Positions 1-7,049 of a DNA stretch of 25,012 bases are shown here, in pieces. Position 1 is the first letter of the stretch. The number at the start of each line of letters is the position of its first letter. A program made the translations under genes and the position numbers. The DNA is from an uncultured Zetaproteobacteria bacterium (GTDB lineage Bacteria > Pseudomonadota > Zetaproteobacteria > Mariprofundales > Mariprofundaceae). Below the pieces are notes generated by a model. It was not told where the DNA came from. It did no database searches and was given only the letters and a program-made list of their open reading frames with translations. Location of the stretch: positions 1 through 25,012 of the forward strand of contig CAMZLX010000174.1 of the NCBI GenBank assembly GCA_947311795.1. Direction: 5' to 3'.

Positions 1-338
1 GAAGCTGCATCACTGCGCCCAAAAGGGATATATTCGAGAATAAGCCAAGCATGGCTTATATTACTGTTTTGGGTGATGACTTGCGGTATGCGCAGCGGGT
101 TATCTTTATTCAAAGCGTGTTGGAGGGCGGTTAAACCTTGGGCTTCATCGGTGAAGGTATGCGCTTTGGAGCAGTGGTTGGTTTTAATGAAAAAATGTTG
201 CCCATCGCTGCTTTGCACATGATAAGACTGATGAATGGAACCGCCTGAAACCACTTGCCATGATTCAAGGCATAAGCTTTGTCCAAGCGCTTGGGCAAGG
301 TCTTGCTCAATATCAGTTGTTGCGGGATGCCTTGCCAT
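1..338 (-). CDS. Fructosamine/ketosamine-3-kinase family protein, N-terminal part (cut by window edge)
   Basis: Translation from the ATG at 338 gives about 112 residues and runs off the left edge without a stop, so the C-terminal catalytic half is missing. Seen: an N-terminal helix, a glycine-serine turn (VSGGSIHQSYHV, about residues 30-41) followed by a lysine-bearing strand (HFFIKTN), an F-x-x-E-x-x-GL helix (TFTDEAQGLTAL) and a hinge-like segment (AWLILEYI). This is the N-lobe order of the fructosamine kinase (FN3K/YniA) family, which phosphorylates ketosamines on glycated proteins and so promotes their removal. The gene is last in a minus-strand run after metG and the DUF2062 gene, and its start overlaps the latter by 26 bp, suggesting translational coupling. 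An aminoglycoside-phosphotransferase-like relative remains possible because the catalytic loop is outside the window. Confidence 0.72.
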   Translation of the reverse strand, partial: MARHPATTDIEQDLAQALGQSLCLESWQVVSGGSIHQSYHVQSSDGQHFFIKTNHCSKAHTFTDEAQGLTALQHALNKDNPLRIPQVITQNSNISHAWLILEYIPFGRSDAA

Positions 339-840
339 GTTTCCTATTTTTCCAACTTCGCATTACATGCCAACGCCAAAACCATTGAATGCCAACATAA
401 CCCAAAATTGAACTACTGATACCTGTTATCAAACAGCCAAGTAAAAAAGGTTTCCAAATCAGAAGTGTGCCGTTGACCAACCAATCGATAGTGAGTTCCA
501 TCTCAAACGGTACTTCGCCAACACCCATCACCAGTGCACCAATTTTGTATGCCGCATAAAACATGGGTGGCATGGTGAGTGGGTTGGTAATCCAAACCAA
601 AGCGATGGACATGGGTAAATTGGCACGAAAAAGAATCGCGCCACCGGCTGCAAGCACCATTTGGAATGGCACAGGAATCCAAGCGCAAAATAAACCCACA
701 GCAAATGCCTTGGCAACAGAATGGCGGCTAAAATGCCAAAGTTCTGCGGCATGAAGCAAGGTTCCGAATATACTTAAATATTTATTTTCCTTGATTTCCT
801 TTGGGTCTGGTAGGTATTTTTTAAGAAGCTTGCGCGGCAT
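313..840 (-). CDS. DUF2062 domain membrane protein
   Basis: A 175-residue protein with a basic, helical N-terminus (residues 1-40) and then the DUF2062 core: AFAVGLFCAWIPVPFQM followed by a long hydrophobic stretch, a WITNPLTMPPMF motif with the conserved asparagine-proline pair, and a further membrane segment near residues 125-150. The C-terminus is strongly basic (MRSWKNRKHGK), as expected for a cytoplasmic tail. Members are small inner-membrane proteins without an established biochemical role. The gene begins 6 bp after the metG stop and overlaps the fructosamine-kinase-like gene, so it is the middle gene of a three-gene transcript. No function can be inferred from the neighbours beyond co-transcription. 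Confidence 0.85.
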   Translation of the reverse strand: MPRKLLKKYLPDPKEIKENKYLSIFGTLLHAAELWHFSRHSVAKAFAVGLFCAWIPVPFQMVLAAGGAILFRANLPMSIALVWITNPLTMPPMFYAAYKIGALVMGVGEVPFEMELTIDWLVNGTLLIWKPFLLGCLITGISSSILGYVGIQWFWRWHVMRSWKNRKHGKASRNN

Positions 841-846
841 ATTGGT

Positions 847-2421
847 TTAAGCGTCCATGCGCGGAAACACAGGGCTAGGCTTTTGGCAAATATGCCCAGC
901 TTCCAACAATCCCCAACCTGCCACATCACGCAAACGCAGCGCGTCAATGCTTACCGTTTCATTCATGATTTGCGAGAGCATTTGCTCGCATTTGACAGGC
1001 ATGAATGGCGAGAGTTGCACAGCAATCAAGCGCAGTGCTTCCACCAAATGGTATAACACAGTATCTAACCGTGCATCATTACCTTCTTTGGCAAGCGTCC
1101 ACGGCTCATTCTCAGCCACATAACGGTTACCATGACGAACCACTTGATTGATGCGCTCTAATGCAAGGTGAAAGGCTTGGTTGTCCAAGTGAGCAGCGAC
1201 ATCGCCTTGCATGGCTTCAATGTCTGCAATCAATGCTCGGTCACCGCTTTGTTCATCATTCACTGCGGGTAACACACCGTCGCGATATTTCTTGAGCATG
1301 GATAAGGAGCGGTTTAACAAATTGCCCACATCATTGGCAAGCTCTGAGTTGTAGCGTGTTTTAAGCGCATCATGTGAGAAGTCACCGTCCAAACCAAAAG
1401 GCACTTCGCGCAGCAAGAAATAACGCAAGGTATCGCTTTCATATTCAGCCAACAAATCAGCAGGGCGCAGTGCATTGCCTTTGGATTTGCTCATTTTTTC
1501 GCCTTCAACCGTCCACCAACCATGGGCAAATACGCGTTTGGGTAACGGCAAGTCTGCTGCCATGAGCATGGCAGGCCAATACACAGCATGAAAACGCAAA
1601 ATATCTTTACCAATCAAATGCACATCAGCAGGCCAGAATTTCATGTTTTCTGTATCTTCGGGAAAACCCAACGCAGACAAGTAATTGCTCAGGGCATCAA
1701 TCCACACATAAATCACATGCCCTTCATCATTTTCCACGGGCACACCCCATGAAAATGTGGTGCGTGAAATGGATAAATCGCGCAAGCCACCTTTAACAAA
1801 ACTTAACACTTCATTTTTACGCGATGTTGGGGCAATGAAATCAGGGTTTTCTTGGATAAAATCAATCAGTTTATCTTGGTAATCGCTAAGTTTGAAAAAG
1901 TAGGATTCTTCCTGGATTTTTTCTACGCTGCGTTTGCAGTCGGGGCAAATTTCAGCGTTAAGACAGTTTTCTTTATCAGGGTGTGTAGCATCTTTAAGTT
2001 GGGTTTCTGTCCAATAGGTTTCGCAAGGCACACAATACCAATCTTCATAAAAGTCTTTATAAATTGAGCCGTTATCCAGCAAGCGTTGCCACATCGCATG
2101 CACGCCTTTTTTATGCCTATCCGAGCTTGTGCGGATAAAATCATCATGGCTGATGGATAATTCTGGCCATAAGCTTTCGTAGCGCTGTACCACCTTATCT
2201 GCCAATTCAATCGGTGCAATGCCGCGCTTTTCAGCGGCCTGTTGCACCTTTTGCCCATGCTCATCTACACCTGTTAAAAAGAAAACATCATCACCCGCCA
2301 AACGATGTTGCCGTGCTAAAACATCGGCTGCAATCGTGGTGTACATATGCCCCAAGTGTGGCTCATCATTTACATAATAAATGGGCGTGGTGACATAGTA
2401 GGGCTGTTTCTTATCTGACAT
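847..2421 (-). CDS. metG: Methionyl-tRNA synthetase (short form)
   Basis: Charges tRNA-Met with methionine in the cytoplasm. The 524-residue product carries the class I signatures HLGH (residues 22-25) and KMSKS (309-313), the methionine-pocket segments near GVDEHG (51-56) and VWIDALSNY (239-247), and a knuckle domain with two cysteine pairs (C130/C133 and C159/C162) that should bind zinc. The anticodon-binding helical domain follows from about residue 370. The protein ends there: the C-terminal EMAP/Trbp-like tRNA-binding domain found in E. coli MetG (677 residues) is absent, which is common in short-form enzymes. The ATG at 2421 sits directly before a typical N-terminus. The gene leads a minus-strand operon and is divergent from ribD across about 150 bp. 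Confidence 0.97.
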   Translation of the reverse strand: MSDKKQPYYVTTPIYYVNDEPHLGHMYTTIAADVLARQHRLAGDDVFFLTGVDEHGQKVQQAAEKRGIAPIELADKVVQRYESLWPELSISHDDFIRTSSDRHKKGVHAMWQRLLDNGSIYKDFYEDWYCVPCETYWTETQLKDATHPDKENCLNAEICPDCKRSVEKIQEESYFFKLSDYQDKLIDFIQENPDFIAPTSRKNEVLSFVKGGLRDLSISRTTFSWGVPVENDEGHVIYVWIDALSNYLSALGFPEDTENMKFWPADVHLIGKDILRFHAVYWPAMLMAADLPLPKRVFAHGWWTVEGEKMSKSKGNALRPADLLAEYESDTLRYFLLREVPFGLDGDFSHDALKTRYNSELANDVGNLLNRSLSMLKKYRDGVLPAVNDEQSGDRALIADIEAMQGDVAAHLDNQAFHLALERINQVVRHGNRYVAENEPWTLAKEGNDARLDTVLYHLVEALRLIAVQLSPFMPVKCEQMLSQIMNETVSIDALRLRDVAGWGLLEAGHICQKPSPVFPRMDA

Positions 2422-2570
2422 GGAAGGTGAAATCCTTTGTTAGTGATTAATCAATGGCGGCATGATAGCGAAATTTATCACGAAAAACATAAAGAAATGC
2501 AGGGTGGAAAGTTGAATAAGCCTTATTTTGATATACGCTACTACTTTTTGATGTGGAATATGGGGAGTTG

Positions 2571-3650
2571 ATGCCAAATATAGATAAAGAATGGATGCAA
2601 GTTGCTTTGACGCAAGCGGTGAAAGGTTTGGGTAATACTCATCCCAACCCTGCTGTGGGCGCTGTGATTGTGCGGGATGATATGGTGTTGGGCAAAGGGT
2701 TTACCCAAGCTTGTGGCGGCAATCATGCTGAGGTTGAAGCTTTGCATGACGCAGGTGGTGATGTTAAAGGTGCAACGCTTTATGTGACTTTAGAACCCTG
2801 CGCTTCAGAAGGACGAACCCCAGCATGTACGGCTTCGATTATTCCATCGGGCATCATCAAAGTCGTGATTGCATCATCCGACCCCAACCCAAATATGGCT
2901 GGCGGGGCTAAGCTTTTAGAAGATGCAGGTATTGAAGTGGTCATGGGTGTATGCCAAGACGAAGCAGATAGTTTGAACAGACCCTTTTTCCATTACATCA
3001 AGACGGGAATGCCGTGGGTGATTGCCAAAGCTGCGATTTCCTTGGACGGCAAAATGGCAACCCGCACCAAGCATTCGCAATGGATTAGTGGCGCAGAGTC
3101 GCGCAAACATGCGCATGGTGTGCGCGCCTTATGTGATGCGATTGTGGTGGGTGTAGGCACATTGGTATCGGATAACCCATCACTTACAGTTCGTGATGCA
3201 GTCATCATTGGCAAACCACCGCTGCGTGTGATGTTGGGCAAACATGCGCCCAAAGTGTTTGCTGATTGTAAATTTCTATCCGATGAAGCGCCCAGCCGCT
3301 TTTATATTATCCATGATAATGATGATGCAAAAGCATGGCGAGATTTGGGTATGGACGTGGTGTTGGTGGATAATTATGAAGCTGCTTTCAAACATTTGGC
3401 AGAAGATGGATGTTTGCAAGTTTTGCTTGAAGGTGGTGGCAAGCTGCACGCGGCATGTTTGGAGCATCGCATCAGCAATGAATTATTATTGTATCAAGCG
3501 CCATTATTGATTGGCGGCGTGGAAGCCACGAGCTTTTGGCATGGTTTGGGTGTAGCGACCATGCAGGATGCAGTGCGCATTGAACATGTTGAACACCAGT
3601 CTTTGGGTGATGATATGCTCATTCATGGGGACATTGTTTACCCCGCCTAA
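2571..3650 (+). CDS. ribD: Bifunctional riboflavin biosynthesis protein RibD (deaminase/reductase)
   Basis: Carries out the second and third steps of riboflavin synthesis: deamination of the pyrimidine from GTP cyclohydrolase II, then side-chain reduction with NADPH. From the ATG at 2571 the protein has 359 residues. The N-terminal cytidine-deaminase-like domain shows the zinc site H52-A-E54 and C77...C86 (PCASEGRTPAC) with E54 as proton shuttle. The C-terminal RibD reductase domain starts near residue 145 (WVIAKAAISLDGKMATRTKHSQWISG) and includes LLEGGGKLHAACL near its end. A GTG at 2553 would add six residues, but the ATG lines up with relatives and has GGGGAG three bases upstream, a rather short spacing. 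The end overlaps comEC. No other rib gene is nearby. Confidence 0.95.
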   Translation: MPNIDKEWMQVALTQAVKGLGNTHPNPAVGAVIVRDDMVLGKGFTQACGGNHAEVEALHDAGGDVKGATLYVTLEPCASEGRTPACTASIIPSGIIKVVIASSDPNPNMAGGAKLLEDAGIEVVMGVCQDEADSLNRPFFHYIKTGMPWVIAKAAISLDGKMATRTKHSQWISGAESRKHAHGVRALCDAIVVGVGTLVSDNPSLTVRDAVIIGKPPLRVMLGKHAPKVFADCKFLSDEAPSRFYIIHDNDDAKAWRDLGMDVVLVDNYEAAFKHLAEDGCLQVLLEGGGKLHAACLEHRISNELLLYQAPLLIGGVEATSFWHGLGVATMQDAVRIEHVEHQSLGDDMLIHGDIVYPA

Positions 3651-5898
3651 ACATATCCCTTTATTGTTGCCCAGCCTTGTTTGGGTATGCGGTTTGCTTG
3701 TTGTGTATGCGGATATTCCATACATCTATGCCTTGATAATTTTGCCGCTATTTTGGTGGCGAAAATCGGTGGTTTTCTTTTTTATTGCAGGTCTAAGTTA
3801 TGCCAGTGTGATGTTAGCTTGGCAGCAATATCAGTTTGTTGTGGACAGCAGTTGGCTTAATCAAAAGGTAAATATTCAAGCCACCATTGATGACGTGCGG
3901 CACACGCCTCAATACACAAAGCTTAGGTTATCCCACATTCAGCGTGATGATGGGCAAAGTTTATCCGCAAAAGTTGATGTGTATGTTTATCAACATCAGC
4001 AAACCCTCAAACCTGATATGCAGGTAAGCCTAAACACAAAACTGCATCCACCGCGTAACAAAAAGAATCCCGCCTATTTTGATTATGAACACTATATGTT
4101 TCATCAAGGCGTGGCGTTGGTGGGCAGCACGTCAAACATAGACGTGCGGAATAAAAGCATATCATGGTTAGAGCAGGGCAGGCAAACGATTAGGTCTGTT
4201 TTGCAAAGCCTTGAGCAAGATAAACAAGGTGTTCTTTTGGCATTGCTGCTTGCAGATAGAAGCCAAATCCCCCTTGCCATTGATGATGCCTTTGCTGCCA
4301 GCGGAGCAACCCATTTGTTGGCTATTTCAGGCTTACACATGGGTTTGGTGGCGGCATGGGGTTTTATGTTGATGTGGTGGTTGATAACACGGCGAGAAGC
4401 TTGGATTGTGCGTTTCCCTGTTCGTTTAATAGCCTTATCTTCGGGGCTATTCTTGGCATTTACTTATGCCTTGCTGGCTGATTTTCCGATACCTGCACAA
4501 CGTGCATTTTTGATGCTGCTTGCAGCAGTGTTGGCTTGGCTGATTCGAGCCAAAGCAAATCCGCTAAATATCATGTTTGCAGCGTTAATATTGATAACTT
4601 TGTTTGACCCCGCTTCAGTGCTTTCGATTTCATTATGGCTTTCATTTGTTGCCACTTCGGCATTGCTGATTTGGGCAAAAAGTATGCCCAAAGTTGAAAG
4701 CATTTATGCCAAAGCTTGGTTATGGTTAAAGGCTGTGTTTTGGGTGTCTATTATTGCATCTCTCGCCACCTTACCCTTGATTGCTTATGTGTTTGAGCGG
4801 CTGCCTGCTTGGAGCTTGTATGCCAATGTTTTGCTTGTGCCACTGTATGCGCTTTGGGTGTTGCCTTTGGCATTGTTGGGTGAGTTGTTTGCGCTTTTGG
4901 GTGTATCAACTTGGGCTGTGCATGTTTTTGATTGGTCAGGCTTTGGCATTGGATTGGGCAATCAGATTTTATTGTGGGTGCATAGTTTGCCTGCAGGTTC
5001 GCTTTGGTTGCGGGGTGATTTGTCTTGGATGTTTATCGTGCTTGCAGTCTGCCTTGTGGGCGCTGGTTTCCTCTGGTTAAGACAGCAGCGATGGTTAGCA
5101 GGGTTCACACTTGCTTTATCACTGTTGCTGTTTGCAAGTGTCATGACTTCAGAGCGAAATATGAGGCAGGCTGAATTGTATGTTTGGGATGTGGGGCAAG
5201 GTGCATCGGCATTGCTTTCTTTGCCAGGGTTTAGTTTGGTGATTGATGCCCCGGGCAAACGCAGTAGCAAGTTTAATGGCGGGACGATTGCCGCACAAAA
5301 CATGCGACATTTGGGTTTGCTTCATGCTGATGCTGTGGTGCTTAGTCACGCCCAGTCCGATCATGCAGGTGGATTTGAGCGGCTGATGGCAAGTTTAAAT
5401 GATGTGGGTGAGTTTTGGCTTGCGGATATACCTGAAAATCACGCCTATTTTCAACACCTTCAACAGCATCAAAACATACGCTGGTTAAAGCAAGGAGATG
5501 CTTTCAAGATTACGGGTGCTTTGGTGCAAGTGCTTTGGCCGCCGCAAGGTTTGGTGGTGAACAACAGCAATAATGCTTCATTGGTATTGAAAGTTACCTT
5601 AGACGATACAGGGCAATGTTTGTTGTTTGCAGGTGATATGGAAGCACCCGTAGAAGCCGCGATTGCGCATAAAGTGCAAGGTGTGGATGTGATGCTGATG
5701 CCGCACCATGGTAGCAAAACATCAAGTACGAGCGCGTTTGTGGCGCAAACCAAACCTAAAATTGTTATCGCGCAAACAGGGTATCACAATCATTATGGTT
5801 TCCCTAAAGAGGAAGTGGTGAAGCGCTATGAGCATGTGGGCGCAAAGGTTTTGAACACGGCAGACGGTTTTGTGCGTGTTCAGCTTGATAAGATGTGA
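3625..5898 (+). CDS. comEC: ComEC/Rec2-family DNA uptake channel
   Basis: Inner-membrane channel of the natural-transformation machinery, carrying single-stranded DNA into the cytoplasm. The product has 757 residues from the ATG at 3625. Order: two N-terminal membrane segments, a soluble DUF4131/OB-like part (WLNQKVNIQATIDDVRHT), the Competence domain with many membrane helices containing ATHLLAISGLHMGL and FPIPAQRAFLML, then a C-terminal metallo-beta-lactamase-like domain (VWDVGQGASALLSLPG, LSHAQSDHAGG with the HxxxDH metal motif, LLFAGDMEAPVE, LMPHHGSKTSS, GYHNHYGFP). The metal-binding residues appear intact, so it should be functional. The frame is open to 3568 and the ATG at 3610 is also possible; none has a good ribosome site. 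I chose the one with the smallest ribD overlap (26 bp), which suggests coupled translation. No other com gene is in the window. Confidence 0.93.
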   Translation: MGTLFTPPKHIPLLLPSLVWVCGLLVVYADIPYIYALIILPLFWWRKSVVFFFIAGLSYASVMLAWQQYQFVVDSSWLNQKVNIQATIDDVRHTPQYTKLRLSHIQRDDGQSLSAKVDVYVYQHQQTLKPDMQVSLNTKLHPPRNKKNPAYFDYEHYMFHQGVALVGSTSNIDVRNKSISWLEQGRQTIRSVLQSLEQDKQGVLLALLLADRSQIPLAIDDAFAASGATHLLAISGLHMGLVAAWGFMLMWWLITRREAWIVRFPVRLIALSSGLFLAFTYALLADFPIPAQRAFLMLLAAVLAWLIRAKANPLNIMFAALILITLFDPASVLSISLWLSFVATSALLIWAKSMPKVESIYAKAWLWLKAVFWVSIIASLATLPLIAYVFERLPAWSLYANVLLVPLYALWVLPLALLGELFALLGVSTWAVHVFDWSGFGIGLGNQILLWVHSLPAGSLWLRGDLSWMFIVLAVCLVGAGFLWLRQQRWLAGFTLALSLLLFASVMTSERNMRQAELYVWDVGQGASALLSLPGFSLVIDAPGKRSSKFNGGTIAAQNMRHLGLLHADAVVLSHAQSDHAGGFERLMASLNDVGEFWLADIPENHAYFQHLQQHQNIRWLKQGDAFKITGALVQVLWPPQGLVVNNSNNASLVLKVTLDDTGQCLLFAGDMEAPVEAAIAHKVQGVDVMLMPHHGSKTSSTSAFVAQTKPKIVIAQTGYHNHYGFPKEEVVKRYEHVGAKVLNTADGFVRVQLDKM

Positions 5899-5904
5899 TG
5901 GTGT

Positions 5905-5988
5905 AAAAAAGAAAAACAAAAAAGAAAGGCCTGCCAAAACAGGGGGGGGGAGGAGTTATAGGCAGACCTTTCCGTGCTTGTTATGCAC
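5905..5988 (-). ncRNA. Candidate small RNA A with C-rich anti-Shine-Dalgarno loop
   Basis: Read on the minus strand: TATAAT (5997-5992), a few bases, a 5' hairpin GTGC-ATAACAA-GCAC (5988-5974), a short linker, then an 11-bp stem (5971-5961 with 5935-5925) closing a pyrimidine-rich loop that includes CTCCTCC and nine consecutive C, followed by a long T-rich tract (5924-5906). The stem holds one G-U wobble on this strand, where the plus strand would have a C-A mismatch, so it is better preserved as minus-strand RNA. An 80-85-nt RNA ending at an intrinsic terminator, with a loop matching the 16S 3' end CCUCC, resembles small RNAs that pair with ribosome-binding sites. No protein frame explains the region. 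The function is inference; it could instead be only a terminator. Confidence 0.5.
5906..5971 (-). terminator. Intrinsic terminator of candidate sRNA A
   Basis: AAAGGTCTGCC pairs with GGCAGGCCTTT (11 bp with one G-U), followed on the minus strand by a U-rich run of about 20 nt broken only by single C or G. The 25-nt loop is almost all pyrimidine. On the plus strand only TTTCC follows the hairpin, so it is a weak terminator for comEC. Confidence 0.7.
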
Positions 5989-5991
5989 CAA

Positions 5992-6021
5992 ATTATAAGT
6001 ATATAATGTGATGCAGCACAT
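5992..6021 (-). promoter_or_regulatory. Promoter-like -10 and upstream palindrome for sRNA A
   Basis: A perfect TATAAT lies at 5997-5992 on the minus strand, about 5-9 bases before the predicted RNA start. No good -35 box is visible at 16-18 bp. In its place is a 16-bp near-palindrome at 6006-6021 (ATGTG-ATGCAG-CACAT; 14 of 16 positions symmetric). A palindrome over the -35 region of a promoter with a poor -35 suggests a regulator site. It resembles the CRP half-sites but the half-site spacing is 2 bp too short. Confidence 0.35.
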
Positions 6022-6030
6022 CTTTTACAT

Positions 6031-6080
6031 AAGAAAAAGGCCTGCCTAAGGGGGAGGGAGGGGGAGAGGGCGGCAGGCCT
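6031..6080 (-). terminator. Intrinsic terminator with pyrimidine loop (sRNA B)
   Basis: A perfect 9-bp stem AGGCCTGCC/GGCAGGCCT (6080-6072 with 6046-6038) closes a 25-nt loop of almost only C and T, then TTTTCTT follows on the minus strand. The stem and the loop type match the terminator at 5906-5971, so the two are sequence siblings about 110 bp apart. Confidence 0.68.
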
Positions 6081-6090
6081 AATCTTTGCA

Positions 6091-6259
6091 GTCGTTGGAC
6101 TGGCGTTGCAACCTACAAAAACAGAACCCTAAAAAGTTAGGGGGATGCCGCTTGCCAGTTTCAGGTTTCCCAAAAAAGGGAACGCACACCACCAGCCAAT
6201 TGGCTTCCATATAAAACGTATCGGTTCAGTTTTATAAGTTACAACGCTAGTCCAACCAC
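6091..6259. repeat. Imperfect inverted repeat, 37-bp arms
   Basis: The left arm starts at 6091 with GTCGTTGGACTGGCGTTGCA. The right arm, read as reverse complement from 6259, starts GTGGTTGGACTAGCGTTGTA. The first 21 positions match at 18. The similarity continues inward for about 16 more (CCTACAAAAACAGAACC against CTTATAAAACTGAACC with one gap). No target-site duplication is seen outside the arms. It is either the closing helix of a structured RNA or the ends of a small mobile element. Confidence 0.6.
6116..6142 (-). terminator. Possible intrinsic terminator or internal hairpin
   Basis: CCCTAA-CTTT-TTAGGG (6142-6127) is followed on the minus strand by TTCTGTTTTTG. It is short but has the form of a weak intrinsic terminator. 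It lies inside the larger inverted repeat, so it may instead be one hairpin of that RNA. Confidence 0.4.
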
Positions 6260-6263
6260 GTTG

Positions 6264-6292
6264 TATATCTATATTAGCAGAGCTTGTGCCAA
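6264..6292 (-). promoter_or_regulatory. Promoter-like sequence for candidate RNA B
   Basis: TTGGCA (6292-6287), a 17-bp spacer, then GATATA (6269-6264) on the minus strand. It would start RNA near 6257, exactly where the inverted-repeat arm begins. The -10 box is weak, with three of six consensus bases, so this is only a suggestion. Confidence 0.3.
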
Positions 6293-6386
6293 ATGATGTG
6301 ATATGTGTCATAATCCTTTATTTGCAATACATGAAGTCGTTTTTGTCTATGCGAATTTTATATTGGATGGTGTTTGATGAAGCCCC

Positions 6387-6416
6387 TGCTGTCGATTTTT
6401 TGACAGCAAGCGTCAA
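6387..6416. promoter_or_regulatory. Overlapping inverted repeats upstream of the DinB-family gene
   Basis: TGCTGTC-GATTTTTT-GACAGCA (6387-6408) is a perfect 7-bp inverted repeat. It overlaps a second one, TTGAC-AGCAAGC-GTCAA (6400-6416). A consensus -35 TTGACA falls at 6400-6405, but no good -10 follows at 16-18 bp. It could be an operator or a small hairpin. The nearest gene is the DinB-family frame 40-60 bp downstream. Confidence 0.35.
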
Positions 6417-6448
6417 GATTACTTTTGCGGTTTATCCATTATGCATGT

Positions 6449-7018
6449 ATGGTATTGATTCAACTTCTGGGGAGAGGTGAAACTATCGAATATTTACAAC
6501 GCATGGCGACATACAACCAATGGATGAATCAAAAGCTTTATGAAAAAGTGATGTTGTTATCGGATGATGACATCGCCAAAGATAGAGGTTCATTTTTCTC
6601 GTCTATCCTTGGCACACTTAACCATATCTTGGTGGGTGACATGGTTTGGTTTCGCCGCTTTGCAGCATCCAAAGCTTGCAAAGAACACCTCACTGCCATG
6701 AAAGATATGCCGCGCCCAACCCGTTTGGATGAGATATTGTTTACCGATATGTCCGATTTGAAAGAGCAACGCGAAATTATGGATGCGCTAATACTAGATT
6801 TTAGCCAAGTGTGGGATGAAACCATACTGCAATCGGATATACGTTATCGGGATATGAAAGGTTTTAAACATCAGCGTCCGATGGGTGAATTGCTGCAACA
6901 TGTGTTTAATCATCAAACCCACCATCGAGGGCAAGTTACCACGCTTCTTTTTCAAGCAGGCATTGACCCTGAAGTTACGGATTTATTGGTGATGCTGATG
7001 GAAGAAAAAGGAAAATAG
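6449..7018 (+). CDS. DinB family protein (putative metal-dependent enzyme)
   Basis: A four-helix DinB/YfiT-like protein of 189 residues from the ATG at 6449. Seen: the opening helix IEYLQRMATYNQWMNQKLYEKV, then LNHILVGDMVWFRRF with H59, and late HVFNHQTHHRGQ with H155 and H159. These three histidines are the usual metal-binding triad of the family. Members include thiol S-transferases and stress proteins; the substrate here cannot be told. The start is unclear. Relatives begin only a few residues before IEYLQR, yet no ATG, GTG or TTG is in frame there. GGGGAGAGGTG just before that point holds a GTG that is out of frame. Upstream in-frame options are TTG 6425, ATG 6449 and TTG 6455. Confidence 0.85.
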   Translation: MVLIQLLGRGETIEYLQRMATYNQWMNQKLYEKVMLLSDDDIAKDRGSFFSSILGTLNHILVGDMVWFRRFAASKACKEHLTAMKDMPRPTRLDEILFTDMSDLKEQREIMDALILDFSQVWDETILQSDIRYRDMKGFKHQRPMGELLQHVFNHQTHHRGQVTTLLFQAGIDPEVTDLLVMLMEEKGK

Positions 7019-7049
7019 AAACAGGTATCATGAAATATTCTTTTCGCAC

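Larger units (their letters stand above)
6030..6258 (-). ncRNA. Candidate structured small RNA B, long closing helix plus C-rich terminator loop
   Basis: A roughly 230-nt minus-strand RNA is suggested by four things seen together: a promoter-like TTGGCA-N17-GATATA ending at 6264; two arms of an imperfect inverted repeat (6259-6223 and 6127-6091) able to form a helix of about 37 bp; further internal hairpins, including TATAAAAC/GTTTTATA, TTCCC-T6-GGGAA and CCCTAA-CTTT-TTAGGG; and a closing terminator hairpin (6080-6038) whose loop is C-rich with CTCCCTCC. In the long helix, three arm differences become G-U wobbles on the minus strand, but three become C-A mismatches on the plus strand. I did not match it to a known RNA family. 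It may instead be two transcripts split by the CCCTAA hairpin, or a decayed MITE. Confidence 0.38.

Noticed and set aside
6006..6021. Classical CRP binding site
   Set aside because: TGTG and CACA halves are separated by 6 bases in place of 8, so the helical phasing is wrong for CRP.
6030..6258. 6S RNA
   Set aside because: The size is about right, but the structure has a long closing helix plus several separate hairpins and a C-rich terminator, not the single rod with central bubble of 6S RNA.
6091..6259. Integron attC site, because GTTGGAC (GTTRRRY) and GTCCAAC (RYYYAAC) are present
   Set aside because: The boxes are in the wrong order for attC on either strand, and no integrase or cassette array is near.
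6129..6311. A 60-codon minus-strand frame starting ATG at 6311 with AAAGGA two bases before it and ending in the CCCTAA hairpin
   Set aside because: It runs through the long inverted repeat and several hairpins, has no recognisable domain, and the spacing to the ribosome site is too short. A structured RNA explains the sequence better. Kept only as a weak possibility.
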